The notes: generated by a model not told the origin, from the letters alone. Counted from the first letter of the stretch, positions 24,761 through 32,845 are shown. The stretch is 34,066 bases of DNA from JBCCGR01 sp039029195 (GCA_039029195.1 JBCCGR010000050.1:1-34066); one strand, 5' to 3'. Translations and numbers: made by a program.

Positions 24761-25741
24761 ATGTCGCAATGCCGAATAAACAATGAACTCAAGGTGAGAA
24801 GCGAATTGAAAGAGTCTTGTTGTAGGCCAGAGCCTCACCCATCACGAAAACTCGTCGCTGAATCCATCAACGTGCCTTCGTCCGAGTCGCAACCGCTCAC
24901 CATCAGTTCAAGTGCTATTCCGGGAGGAGACGCAATCTTTGGAACTGATCATCCCGTCATCCCAGCCGACGAAGAAGGACCATTGCGCCGAAAAAGGGTC
25001 GCGCCATTTGCGATAATGCAAACAACGGTCACCAACGCCATGTTCGATGCTTTTGTGAGCGCCACCGGCTACATCTCAGAGGCCGAAAGATTTGGATGGT
25101 CTTACGTGTTCCAGGGCCAATTGCCCGAGCAGGCATTGTTGGAAGGTGCTGACTCCCACGCGCAATGGTGGTTCAGTGTTCAGGGAGCGAATTGGAAGCA
25201 TATTGTCGGTCCTCAAAGCGATATGGGGTGCAATCCCGAACATCCGGTCGTCCATGTGTCCTGGAATGATGCGCAGGCGTTTGCGGAATGGGCGGGAGGT
25301 AGACTGCCATCAGAAGTGGAATGGGAACATGCAGCCCGAGGGGGGCGCGGCGACGTGCTTTATCCTTGGGGCAACGATGCACCCAACGGTGGCGAACTTC
25401 GCCAGTGCAATATTTGGCAGGGGCAATTTCCAGAATGCGATTTGGGAAAGGATTGCCACCCGACAACTGCACCGGCACAATCGTTCGAACCAAATAGTTT
25501 TGGTCTCTACAACATGGTTGGCAACGTATGGGAATGGACATCCGTTCCCTTCAAAGTGCGTTCCATCTCCAAGCAGGCAAGAAAACACGCAAAGCGCATG
25601 CGGGGAACGAAGGTGTTGAAAGGAGGCTCATTCCTTTGCCATCAAAGCTACTGCTATCGTTATCGGATTGCCGCACGAACTGGAACCACGCCAGATTCCA
25701 CGACAAGCCACCAAGGCTTTCGGTTGGTTTTTGATATATGA
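24761..25741 (+). CDS. Formylglycine-generating enzyme (sulfatase-activating)
   Basis: This 326-residue enzyme of the SUMF1/FGE family oxidises the signature cysteine of type I sulfatases to formylglycine. The two active-site cysteines are present as C293 and C298 in GGSFLCHQSYCYRYR. Other family motifs are HVSWNDAQAFAEWAGGRLPSEVEWEHAARGG (167-195), YPWGN, NMVGNVWEWT and HQGFRLV. This separates it from non-catalytic SUMF-like proteins such as EgtB or PvdO. It has no signal peptide, consistent with a cytoplasmic sulfatase. The ATG at 24761 has GAGGG 6-7 bases upstream and is 7 bases after the dioxygenase stop; a GTG at 24746 is an alternative overlapping start. It most likely activates the sulfatase two genes upstream. 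Confidence 0.95.
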   Translation: MSQCRINNELKVRSELKESCCRPEPHPSRKLVAESINVPSSESQPLTISSSAIPGGDAIFGTDHPVIPADEEGPLRRKRVAPFAIMQTTVTNAMFDAFVSATGYISEAERFGWSYVFQGQLPEQALLEGADSHAQWWFSVQGANWKHIVGPQSDMGCNPEHPVVHVSWNDAQAFAEWAGGRLPSEVEWEHAARGGRGDVLYPWGNDAPNGGELRQCNIWQGQFPECDLGKDCHPTTAPAQSFEPNSFGLYNMVGNVWEWTSVPFKVRSISKQARKHAKRMRGTKVLKGGSFLCHQSYCYRYRIAARTGTTPDSTTSHQGFRLVFDI

Positions 25742-25802
25742 AATTCTGACAAAACAAGCGGGGCAGCAATTCGAGCCGAACGCCGCCATTGTTTAAGGTG
25801 AA

Positions 25803-25817
25803 CCTGCTTTAGGCAGG
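25803..25817. terminator. Possible weak bidirectional hairpin
   Basis: CCTGC and GCAGG pair around a 5-base loop in the 143-base gap between the convergent FGE and LacI genes. The stem is short and has no long T-run, so it is a tentative terminator only. Confidence 0.25.
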
Positions 25818-25884
25818 GTCAACCATTGGCGCAGGGGATCAATTCCGGCACTTTGGCGAGGGCATCTTAAGAGCGTGCTACCCT

Positions 25885-26916
25885 TCAATTTTTCATCTTC
25901 GGCCTTTGGGCAGATTGCCGACCTGTTGTTGCCCGTTCAACCAATACCGCCCGGATCAGCATTGAAGTCGCAGGAAGATCGGGTGTGTTGATGCGGTCAA
26001 GCATGGCGCGGGCCAGCTTGCGGCCAAGTTCATAGGGCTGAACGGCCATTGTGGTCAGCGGAGGTGTTGTGATGGCCGCATCGGGAATATCGTCAAACCC
26101 GATGACGGACATGTCCCGCCCCGGTTCAAGCCCAATGCGCTGCAAACCGGTGAGTGCTCCCAGCGCCACCATGTCACCATTGCACACAATCCCGGTAACC
26201 TCCGGGTTTTCCTGCCGCAGTTTTTGAACAATCTCAAACCCCGCAGCCTTTGTATCCTCACATGGAATGACAATTGGTGCGGCAAGCTTGCGCTGTTCCA
26301 TGACGCGCTTGTATCCATCGATGCGTTCCAGCCGCGAATCGACCTGCTGCCGCCCGCCCACATAGGCAATGTGACGATGACCCAAATCCGCCAAATGGTT
26401 GGTTGCATCTTCCGTGGCGCGCATGTTTTCAATCGCCACGTGGTCGATCATTGGATCACGCGATCGCCGCAGGAACGTTACCACGGGTATCCTGTGCGTG
26501 TGGATCAGCTTGTAGGTTTCGTCCTGCACATCTGTCGTTGGAACCCATAGGATGCCGCCGCGCATGTTGCGGATCAACGCTTCGATATGTCTGAATTCGC
26601 GGTCCGGTTCATCTCTGGAATCGAGAATGGAAACCAGATAGCCCTGCGTTTCCATCATATCGCTGACCCCTGAGATTACCTCTGCATTGAAGGGGTTTGC
26701 GATCTTATGAATGAGCAGCCCAATCTCGAAATTTTTTCCCGAACGCATTGCTGCCGCTCGTGCATCCGGCACATAGGCGACCTTTCGCACAGCATCGAGC
26801 ACTTTACGCCTTGTGGCCTGTGAAATGCGTCCTGCCCCCCGCATCACCTGGCTTACAGTCGCAATAGAAACGCCGGCTGTCTCAGCAACGGTTTGCAAAC
26901 TTGGCTTGTCAGTCAT
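25885..26916 (-). CDS. LacI family regulator of the ABC glycoside operon
   Basis: This 343-residue repressor has an N-terminal HTH (SLQTVAETAGVSIATVSQVMRGAGRISQATRRKV, about 6-40) and hinge, then a periplasmic-binding-like domain (GLLIHKIANPFNAEVI through the C-terminus). The ATG at 26916 is chosen because it gives the standard MTDKPSLQTVAETAG N-terminus. The gene is divergent from the ABC binding-protein gene by 213 bases. A CpG-centred palindrome in that gap is the likely binding site. The effector is presumably the glycoside or a breakdown product. Confidence 0.95.
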   Translation of the reverse strand: MTDKPSLQTVAETAGVSIATVSQVMRGAGRISQATRRKVLDAVRKVAYVPDARAAAMRSGKNFEIGLLIHKIANPFNAEVISGVSDMMETQGYLVSILDSRDEPDREFRHIEALIRNMRGGILWVPTTDVQDETYKLIHTHRIPVVTFLRRSRDPMIDHVAIENMRATEDATNHLADLGHRHIAYVGGRQQVDSRLERIDGYKRVMEQRKLAAPIVIPCEDTKAAGFEIVQKLRQENPEVTGIVCNGDMVALGALTGLQRIGLEPGRDMSVIGFDDIPDAAITTPPLTTMAVQPYELGRKLARAMLDRINTPDLPATSMLIRAVLVERATTGRQSAQRPKMKN

Positions 26917-26997
26917 CCGTTTGATATTTCGATGTACCGTTCTGATTGGTTTGCACCTCCTGGAAATTATATCGCCCAGTCAAATTTTTCAAGCTTG

Positions 26998-27027
26998 TTG
27001 ACAGGAAATGGTATATCGTTATACCAT
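26998..27027 (+). promoter_or_regulatory. Promoter with overlapping LacI-type operator
   Basis: A consensus -35 TTGACA (26998-27003) is followed, 16 bases on, by TATACC (27020-27025) as a possible -10. A palindrome with 8-base perfect arms ATGGTATA (27008-27015) and TATACCAT (27020-27027) is centred on a CG dinucleotide at 27017-27018. CpG-centred palindromes are typical LacI-family operators, and the site overlaps the spacer and -10. The arrangement predicts repression of the ABC-glycosidase operon by the divergent LacI protein. Confidence 0.7.
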
Positions 27028-27129
27028 CTTGAATGCCGTTACGGCAGGCGGCGGCGGATCGTGCCGCTGGAGGACAGGCGCCTGATCTATTTGGACCGGC
27101 GCAACGATCAACCATCAGGGAGCGAGTAC

Positions 27130-28389
27130 ATGATCTTCAGAAAAAAACTTGCAATTGCGATTTCGTCCGTCGCGTTGCTGGCAACGACCGGAACGGCAAT
27201 TGCCGACACCATGTTCTGGTCAACACAGGCGCGGCCAGCGCAGGAAGCGCAAAAGATGCGCGACGAGGTTTTGGCCGGTGCCGGACAGGCCGTTGATTTT
27301 CAGCCCACGGAAGGTGGTCCCTGGCTGACCCGTTTGCAGGCTGAAATTGCGGCCAACAAGGGCACAATTGGCGTGCTTGGCTCACTTCACGGCAACTTCA
27401 CTTCGCTGGGTGACGATCTCGTTGATCTGTCGAGCCTTGTGAAGGGCGATGTGAATTTCCAGAAACTGGCAATGCTTGGCACGTCCGAGCAGAAATATAT
27501 GCCGTGGATGCAGGCAACCTACATCATGGCCGCCAACAAAAAGGCCTTGGAATTCCTGCCGGAAGGTGCAGACGTCAATGCGCTCACCTATGACCAGCTT
27601 ATTGCATGGTCAAAAAACATGGCGGAAAAAACAGGTGGCCCGAAGTTTGGCTTCCCTGCCGGTCCGAAGGGACTGAAACACCGATTCTTCCAGGGTTATC
27701 TCTATCCATCCTATACAAACTCCGTCGTACGCAAGTTCGCGTCCAGCGAAGCAGAAACAGCCTGGAACAAGTTCAAGGAACTGTGGCAGTACACCAACCC
27801 GGCTTCCACCAACTTCAATTTCATGCAGGAACAGCTCCTGTCTGACGAAGTGTGGGTTGCTTTCGACCACACCGCACGGCTCGCTGATGCATTCAATCAG
27901 CGTCCCGACGACTTCATCGCTTTCCCGGCACCGGCCGGCCCGACCGGTCGTGGTTTCATGCCAGTGATTGCTGGAATTGCCATTCCAAAAACGGCCCCCG
28001 ACATGGAAGCCGCAAAGTCGCTGATTGCCTATCTGATGAAGCCTGAGACGCAGATCAAGACGCTGAAGGCAACCAACTTCTTCCCTGTGGTCAATGTGGA
28101 TCTCCCTGATGATCTGCCCGCTGCGGTCAAGATTTCCGGTGCTGCAATCGCGAAGATGGCTGGTTCTGCGGACGCCAATCCCGGCATGCTACCTGCAGGG
28201 CTCGGCAAGCAAAGCGGTAAGTTCAGCCAGGTGTTTACCGATACGTTCGAGCGTATCGTCTTGGCAGGACAGCCTGTTCGGGCTGTGCTTGACGACCAGA
28301 AGAAAGCACTCGCCAAGATCATGAACGAAACCGGTGCACCATGCTGGCAGCCGGATGCTCCATCCGAAGGCGCTTGCCCGGTAGAGTAA
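27130..28389 (+). CDS. ABC sugar transporter substrate-binding protein (CUT1)
   Basis: This 419-residue periplasmic binding protein has a signal peptide (MIFRKKLAIAISSVALLATTGTAIA). The bacterial extracellular solute-binding fold of family 1 follows, ending with two cysteines (GAPCWQP...GACPVE) that may form a disulphide. The start at 27130 is preceded by AGGGAG at a good distance and begins with the signal peptide; an open frame reaching back to 26893 crosses the promoter and is not coding. It is the first gene of the transporter operon, divergent from a LacI regulator. The ligand is probably a small glycoside, since the operon ends in a glycosidase. Confidence 0.94.
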   Translation: MIFRKKLAIAISSVALLATTGTAIADTMFWSTQARPAQEAQKMRDEVLAGAGQAVDFQPTEGGPWLTRLQAEIAANKGTIGVLGSLHGNFTSLGDDLVDLSSLVKGDVNFQKLAMLGTSEQKYMPWMQATYIMAANKKALEFLPEGADVNALTYDQLIAWSKNMAEKTGGPKFGFPAGPKGLKHRFFQGYLYPSYTNSVVRKFASSEAETAWNKFKELWQYTNPASTNFNFMQEQLLSDEVWVAFDHTARLADAFNQRPDDFIAFPAPAGPTGRGFMPVIAGIAIPKTAPDMEAAKSLIAYLMKPETQIKTLKATNFFPVVNVDLPDDLPAAVKISGAAIAKMAGSADANPGMLPAGLGKQSGKFSQVFTDTFERIVLAGQPVRAVLDDQKKALAKIMNETGAPCWQPDAPSEGACPVE

Positions 28390-28399
28390 GTCCCTGTTG

Positions 28400-28428
28400 G
28401 CGGGAGGGGAACCAGTATCCCCTCCCGC
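28400..28428 (+). terminator. Intercistronic hairpin after the binding-protein gene
   Basis: Perfect 10-base arms GCGGGAGGGG and CCCCTCCCGC enclose the 9-base loop AACCAGTAT. The structure begins 10 bases after the stop of the binding-protein gene and about 80 bases before the first permease. There is no T-run after it, so partial termination or protection of the upstream mRNA from 3' decay is likelier than full termination. Such hairpins commonly keep binding-protein levels above permease levels. Confidence 0.7.
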
Positions 28429-28509
28429 TTCACTTGAGACCTTAGTGTCGATCCATTTCCGATCGACCGACCTGACCCAACCCTTTTGACCGGTGAATAG
28501 GAGCGCGTG

Positions 28510-29358
28510 ATGCACACCCGGCTGCTTCCTTATATGCTGCTGCTTCCTGCAACCGCATTTCTGTTCCTGTTCTTCCTTTATCCGTTCTTTCTGGTGGCCA
28601 TGCAGGCATTCACCGATAGCAACGGTGGGTTCTCGATGGGCAATTTCGAGACCATGCGGTCCCATTGGAAGTTCCCGATTGCCTTCTCCAACACGCTCTG
28701 GCTTGCCGCCATTGTGGTGCCGGTGCAGCTCATCCTGTCGCTGACCATGGCAACCATGGTGACCAAGATGGAGCGCGGACGGGATATGTTCCTTTATATC
28801 TGGACGATACCACTCGGCATCTCCGACCTTGCAGCCGGCCTGATCTGGCTCTCCATTTTTGAACAGCAGGGGTTCCTGAATTCCATTTTGTTCAATGTGG
28901 GTCTTGTGGATTCCCCGACTGCCCATCTGTCCTATCAGAGCTGGTACACGGTGTTCATTGCCATCGCGCTTGCCGAGATCTGGCGCGCCACCGCGATTAT
29001 GCTTGTCATACTGGTTGCTGGGATGGGCCTGATCCCGAAAGAATATTACGAGGCCGCCGAAGTGTTTGGGGCGAGCGCCTGGAAGCGCTTTACCCGCATC
29101 ACATTGCCCATGTTGCGGCCGAGCCTTCAGACCGCGCTCATCCTGCGAGTTATTCTTGCCTTTGAAGTGTTTGCCGTTGTCGAAGCTTTGGGTGGAACAA
29201 CATTGCCTGTTCTGATGGGTGAGACCTATCAGTGGCAGTTCATCCTGCAGGACAGCGGGGTTGCTGCCGCATATGCGCTCGTCATTTTGGGAATTTCCAT
29301 CGCCTTCACTCTCATCTTGTTGCGCATCTTGCGCGTGCCGAAAGGAGCGCAGGTATGA
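28510..29358 (+). CDS. ABC sugar transporter permease (MalF type)
   Basis: This 282-residue inner-membrane permease has six hydrophobic helices, beginning RLLPYMLLLPATAFLFLFFLYPFF. The EAA loop that docks to the ATPase is EYYEAAEVFGASAWKRFTRITLP. The start at 28510 is an ATG right after an in-frame GTG, with AGGAGCG 6 bases upstream. The stop overlaps the next permease start by four bases (ATGA at 29355-29358). It pairs with the second permease to form the channel. Confidence 0.94.
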   Translation: MHTRLLPYMLLLPATAFLFLFFLYPFFLVAMQAFTDSNGGFSMGNFETMRSHWKFPIAFSNTLWLAAIVVPVQLILSLTMATMVTKMERGRDMFLYIWTIPLGISDLAAGLIWLSIFEQQGFLNSILFNVGLVDSPTAHLSYQSWYTVFIAIALAEIWRATAIMLVILVAGMGLIPKEYYEAAEVFGASAWKRFTRITLPMLRPSLQTALILRVILAFEVFAVVEALGGTTLPVLMGETYQWQFILQDSGVAAAYALVILGISIAFTLILLRILRVPKGAQV

Positions 29359-30188
29359 GCACTGCATCAACATCAGCGCGTGATCCACGAAAAGCGGGAA
29401 AGTGGGTGTTTTATGCGGGCGCGGTTCTGCTGTGCTCCTGGGTGCTTGTTCCAATCTACTTTCTGTTGGTCAACACGCTTTCCGCACCGACCACGGTGAA
29501 CGCTTTTCCGAAGCAGTTCATTCCCGAATTTGACTTTGAAAGCCTTGAATTCTTTGCTGGGTTCACCGGCGCTGCCGCAGCGATGTGGGCATCGATCAAG
29601 GTTGCCGCCGTCACGATGATCCTCTCCATCGGCATAGGCGCGCCGGGCGGATATGCGCTCTCTCGGTTCGACTTTCCCGGCAAGGAACTGTTTCGACTGC
29701 TGGTTTTGATGACCCGCGCTTTTCCGCTGCCCCTGTTGGCCCTGCCACTCGCAATTCTTTTCATTCGGGTGGGACTGGACGATACGGTGTTCGGGTTGGC
29801 CATTGTTCACACAACTTTGGCGCTTCCGTTTGCCGTTCTCATTACATATTCCCTGTTTTCGGGCATTCCGGTTGAACTAGAAGAAGCGGCATGGACTTTG
29901 GGCTGCTCCCGCTTTCAGGCGTTCTACAAGGTCGTTCTGCCGCTCATTCTGCCGGGTATCGCCGCGTCTGCCATCTTCGCTTTCGTCATCTCGTGGAACG
30001 AGGTTTTCGCCGCTGCGGTCCTCACCATCGAGAACCGCACCCTCACGGCATTCCTGCTGCAAAGCCTTTCTGAATCTCCGCTGCACCTCAAGTTTGCCGG
30101 CGGGTTTGTGCTGGTCGTTCCTGCACTCATTTTCATTTTTGCAGTTCGCAAATATCTGTTCGCGATGTGGGGCATCGCAAATCGTTAA
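29355..30188 (+). CDS. ABC sugar transporter permease (MalG type)
   Basis: This 277-residue inner-membrane permease has about six hydrophobic helices. Its EAA motif is ELEEAAWTLGCSRFQAFYKVVLPLILPG, and the C-terminus (RKYLFAMWGIANR) matches MalG-type proteins. The start at 29355 is translationally coupled to the first permease and has GGAGCGCAGG upstream. The ATPase gene begins 11 bases after the stop. It forms the membrane channel with the partner permease. Confidence 0.94.
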   Translation: MSTASTSARDPRKAGKWVFYAGAVLLCSWVLVPIYFLLVNTLSAPTTVNAFPKQFIPEFDFESLEFFAGFTGAAAAMWASIKVAAVTMILSIGIGAPGGYALSRFDFPGKELFRLLVLMTRAFPLPLLALPLAILFIRVGLDDTVFGLAIVHTTLALPFAVLITYSLFSGIPVELEEAAWTLGCSRFQAFYKVVLPLILPGIAASAIFAFVISWNEVFAAAVLTIENRTLTAFLLQSLSESPLHLKFAGGFVLVVPALIFIFAVRKYLFAMWGIANR

Positions 30189-30199
30189 AGGCACCGGAA

Positions 30200-31246
30200 A
30201 TGGCACAGATTGATATCAAGGGTATTGCCAAGAGTTTTGGCGATTTCACCGCACTTCATTCAATTGATCTTACAATTGAAGATCAGGAATTTATGTGCCT
30301 GCTCGGCGCCTCAGGATGCGGCAAGACCACGCTTTTGCGGATCGTTGCAGGTCTCGAAACACCGAGCGAGGGAGAGGTCTGGATTGGTGGCAAGCGTGTG
30401 GATCATCTGCCACCGCGCGAGCGCGGCATCGCGATGGTGTTTCAGAATTACGCCGTGTTTCCGCACCTGACGGTTTTTGAAAACATCGCGTTTGGGCTTC
30501 GCATGCAGAAGCTGCCGCAGGCTGATGTGGACAGGCGGGTCAATCGCACAGCCGAACTTATGCATATTGAGCATCTTCTCAAACGATATTCCGGGCAGTT
30601 GTCAGGTGGCCAGCGCCAGCGCGTGGCCGTTGCGAGGGCACTTGCCATGGAGCCCGATGTGATTTTGATGGATGAACCCTTGTCCAATCTTGATGCCCTG
30701 TTGCGGATGGAAATGCGGGCTGAACTCAAGGGGGTTCTGGCGGAAAGCAAAACCACCACAATCTATGTGACCCATGATCAGGTGGAGGCCATGTCGATGG
30801 CCGATCGTATCTCGGTTATGCACCAGGGTGAAATCGTTCAGGCTGCCTCGCCGATTGATGTCTATCGTGACCCGGCAGCGCGCTTTGTTGGTTCCTTTAT
30901 CGGCAATCCGCCGATGAACTTTCTGCCGGCAACCCGTGCAGGTTCGGACAAATGGGATGTTGCAGGCATTTCGTTTGATGGCCCGAGCAATGCGCCCGAC
31001 AAAATCGAGTTCGCCATTCGCCCCGAAGATCTCATAACCGCCGAGAATGGGATAAGCGCCAGGGTCCGGGTTGTGGAGCCGCTTGGGCCGCACGTGCTGG
31101 TGACGTGCGAAGTTGGTGGCAATCTGTTCCGCGCGATATTGGAAAGTGACGCCCGCGTGGCGGCAGGCGATGAGTTGTCTCTGGTGCCAGCCGCGGGTCG
31201 CGTGCGCTGGTTTGACCCCTCCAACGGCCTCGCTCTGGCCGCGTGA
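30200..31246 (+). CDS. ABC sugar transporter ATP-binding protein (MsmK/UgpC type)
   Basis: This 348-residue cytoplasmic ATPase powers the transporter. It shows Walker A LGASGCGKTT (about residues 35-44), the Q-loop VFQNYAVFPH, the ABC signature LSGGQRQRVAVARALA, Walker B VILMDEPLSNLD and the H-loop YVTHDQVEA. A C-terminal TOBE/MalK-type regulatory domain follows from about residue 235. The ATG at 30200 gives the normal N-terminus MAQIDIKGIAKSFG. It lies in the operon between the permeases and the glycosidase (6-base gap). Confidence 0.96.
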   Translation: MAQIDIKGIAKSFGDFTALHSIDLTIEDQEFMCLLGASGCGKTTLLRIVAGLETPSEGEVWIGGKRVDHLPPRERGIAMVFQNYAVFPHLTVFENIAFGLRMQKLPQADVDRRVNRTAELMHIEHLLKRYSGQLSGGQRQRVAVARALAMEPDVILMDEPLSNLDALLRMEMRAELKGVLAESKTTTIYVTHDQVEAMSMADRISVMHQGEIVQAASPIDVYRDPAARFVGSFIGNPPMNFLPATRAGSDKWDVAGISFDGPSNAPDKIEFAIRPEDLITAENGISARVRVVEPLGPHVLVTCEVGGNLFRAILESDARVAAGDELSLVPAAGRVRWFDPSNGLALAA

Positions 31247-31252
31247 TCCACC

Positions 31253-32557
31253 ATGAAAATGATCGACTATTCAGCCTATATCGAACAGGCCAGGAGCATC
31301 CTCTCAGACAATGATCTGGGAAGTTACACGGTTCCGACCCACGGTCTTTATCCATTTCAGTGGAACTGGGACAGTTGTCTGACAGCGCTCGGGCAATGGC
31401 ATTTTGACGAAGACCGAGCCTGGCGAGAGATCGAGACACTGTTCGAGCACCAATGGGACGATGGCATGGTGCCCCACATTATCTTCCACAAGGAAGATGA
31501 TGGATATTTCCCAGGCCCTGAAGTCTATGGCACCAATCGCCCGGTCCCCACATCTGGATTGACCCAGCCTCCGGTGGCAGGCTTCGTTGTCAGGCGGCTT
31601 GTCGAGCGTGCGCGCAACCGGGAGGACGTGAAATCCCGTGCGGCGGCTTTGCTTCCCAAGATCAAAGCCTGGCACGATTGGTTCTATCGATGCCGGGACC
31701 CCCAAGGTACGGGTCTTGTGGCTATTCTTCATCCCTGGGAGACAGGTCGCGACAATGCGATTGACTGGGACGAGGCTCTTCTGCGCGTACCCACGGAAGG
31801 TGTGGGGTCGTTTGTTCGGCGCGACACCAATCACGCCAACCCGGATCATCGACCGACCGACGAAGAATACCGCCGCTATATCTCTCTGGTTCAGACCTTC
31901 CGGGAACTTGGCTGGGACAATGATAAATTGCATGAGGCATCGCCGTTTTGCATTGTTGATCCGGGCTTCAACGCCATCCTGCTTCGTTCCGCTACTGATC
32001 TGGCCGCGCTGGCCGATCAGTTGGGTGATCCTACCATGGCAAAAGACTGTCGCCGTCAGGTTGAGCACGGGCTAGCGGCACTTGAAAGCCTGTGGAGCGA
32101 TCATCACAGCCAATATCTGTGTTTCGATCGTCGCACGGGCGCATTAATCGACAGCGCATCAGTTGGCGGCATCCTGCCGGTGTTCGCCGATATTCCCACT
32201 CAGCGAGCCAGTCAACTCGTTGAACGCATCAATATCTTGAAAGAGCGGTGCCGTTTTTTGGTGCCAAGCCACGATCCCTTGGACCCCAGATTTGAGCATT
32301 TGCGCTATTGGCGTGGGCCCGCTTGGTTGATTGTCAACTATATGATCAGCGATGGCCTTGCGAATGCCAGTCGTGCCAACACGGCAAGGAGCATTGTGAA
32401 CGATTGTCTGGCACTGATTGAAACCAGCGGTTTTGCAGAATATTACAGCCCGGTCGATGGCACGCCGTGCGGCGGCAGTCATTTCACTTGGACAGCGGCG
32501 ATGGTGATCGAGTTCCTCAAAAATGAGGATCTGTTGCCAGACCAGATTGCGAGTTGA
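31253..32557 (+). CDS. MGH1/GH63-like glycoside hydrolase (probable glucosyl- or mannosylglycerate hydrolase)
   Basis: This 434-residue (alpha/alpha)6-barrel hydrolase resembles the GH63-related mannosylglycerate/glucosylglycerate hydrolases. Conserved stretches are GLYPFQWNWDSCLTALG (31-47), HPWETGRDNAIDWD (160-173) with the probable acid D168, the RYWRGPAWLIVNYM segment (351-364) and FAEYYSP with the probable base E396. The length fits these enzymes. With no signal peptide it acts in the cytoplasm on the sugar imported by the ABC system. The pseudogene just downstream resembles a D-2-hydroxyacid dehydrogenase, which fits release of D-glycerate. Other alpha-glycosidase activities cannot be excluded. 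ATG 31259 is an alternative start. Confidence 0.85.
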   Translation: MKMIDYSAYIEQARSILSDNDLGSYTVPTHGLYPFQWNWDSCLTALGQWHFDEDRAWREIETLFEHQWDDGMVPHIIFHKEDDGYFPGPEVYGTNRPVPTSGLTQPPVAGFVVRRLVERARNREDVKSRAAALLPKIKAWHDWFYRCRDPQGTGLVAILHPWETGRDNAIDWDEALLRVPTEGVGSFVRRDTNHANPDHRPTDEEYRRYISLVQTFRELGWDNDKLHEASPFCIVDPGFNAILLRSATDLAALADQLGDPTMAKDCRRQVEHGLAALESLWSDHHSQYLCFDRRTGALIDSASVGGILPVFADIPTQRASQLVERINILKERCRFLVPSHDPLDPRFEHLRYWRGPAWLIVNYMISDGLANASRANTARSIVNDCLALIETSGFAEYYSPVDGTPCGGSHFTWTAAMVIEFLKNEDLLPDQIAS

Positions 32558-32608
32558 CGATGACACGTTTGACGTGCGCCTCATTCTGCTGACATTGGGA
32601 AGCCCAAA

Positions 32609-32845
32609 TTGAAGATCATCATCCTTGACGACTAATTTGATGCACTTCGCACATCTCCCTGCTCCTCCAAGCTGATAGGCCACTATGTCACTGTTTAGTC
32701 AGATAGCGTGCGGGAGACTGAGGCAATAGCTGAACGGATGAGGTAAACCGAAGTCCAGGTTCTATTCCGCGAAAAACTGAAAATTCGGGGTGATCCTTTT
32801 GATCAGTTATCGAACCTGAAGCTGATCAGCCAGCGGAGTGTCTAT
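32609..32845 (+). pseudogene. Decayed D-2-hydroxyacid dehydrogenase (N-terminal part)
   Basis: One frame from a TTG at 32609 reads KIIILDD-stop-FDALRT...KLIGHYVTV-stop-SDSVRETEAIAERMR-stop-TEVQVLFREKLKIRGD...LKLISQRSVY. This matches the N-terminus of D-2-hydroxyacid dehydrogenases (KIxILDDYxDALRT, GHDVTVW, RERTKI, LISQRS), with nonsense codons at 32633, 32696 and 32744. Similarity ends after about 32845, so the NAD-binding and catalytic parts are missing. The gene probably oxidised glycerate released by the upstream hydrolase. It starts 51 bases after the glycosidase stop and looks like the former last gene of the operon. Confidence 0.8.

Noticed and set aside
26893..27129. N-terminal extension of the ABC binding protein
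   Set aside because: It runs through the predicted promoter and operator and would bury the signal peptide; the start at 27130 has a good ribosome site.
28189..29454. 421-residue minus-strand open frame opposite the binding-protein and permease genes
   Set aside because: It is antisense to well-supported ABC genes, has His/Gln/Gly-rich composition with no family motifs, and is an expected codon-bias shadow.
31304..32068. 254-residue minus-strand frame opposite the glycosidase
   Set aside because: It is fully contained in a confident gene and shows no recognisable domain.
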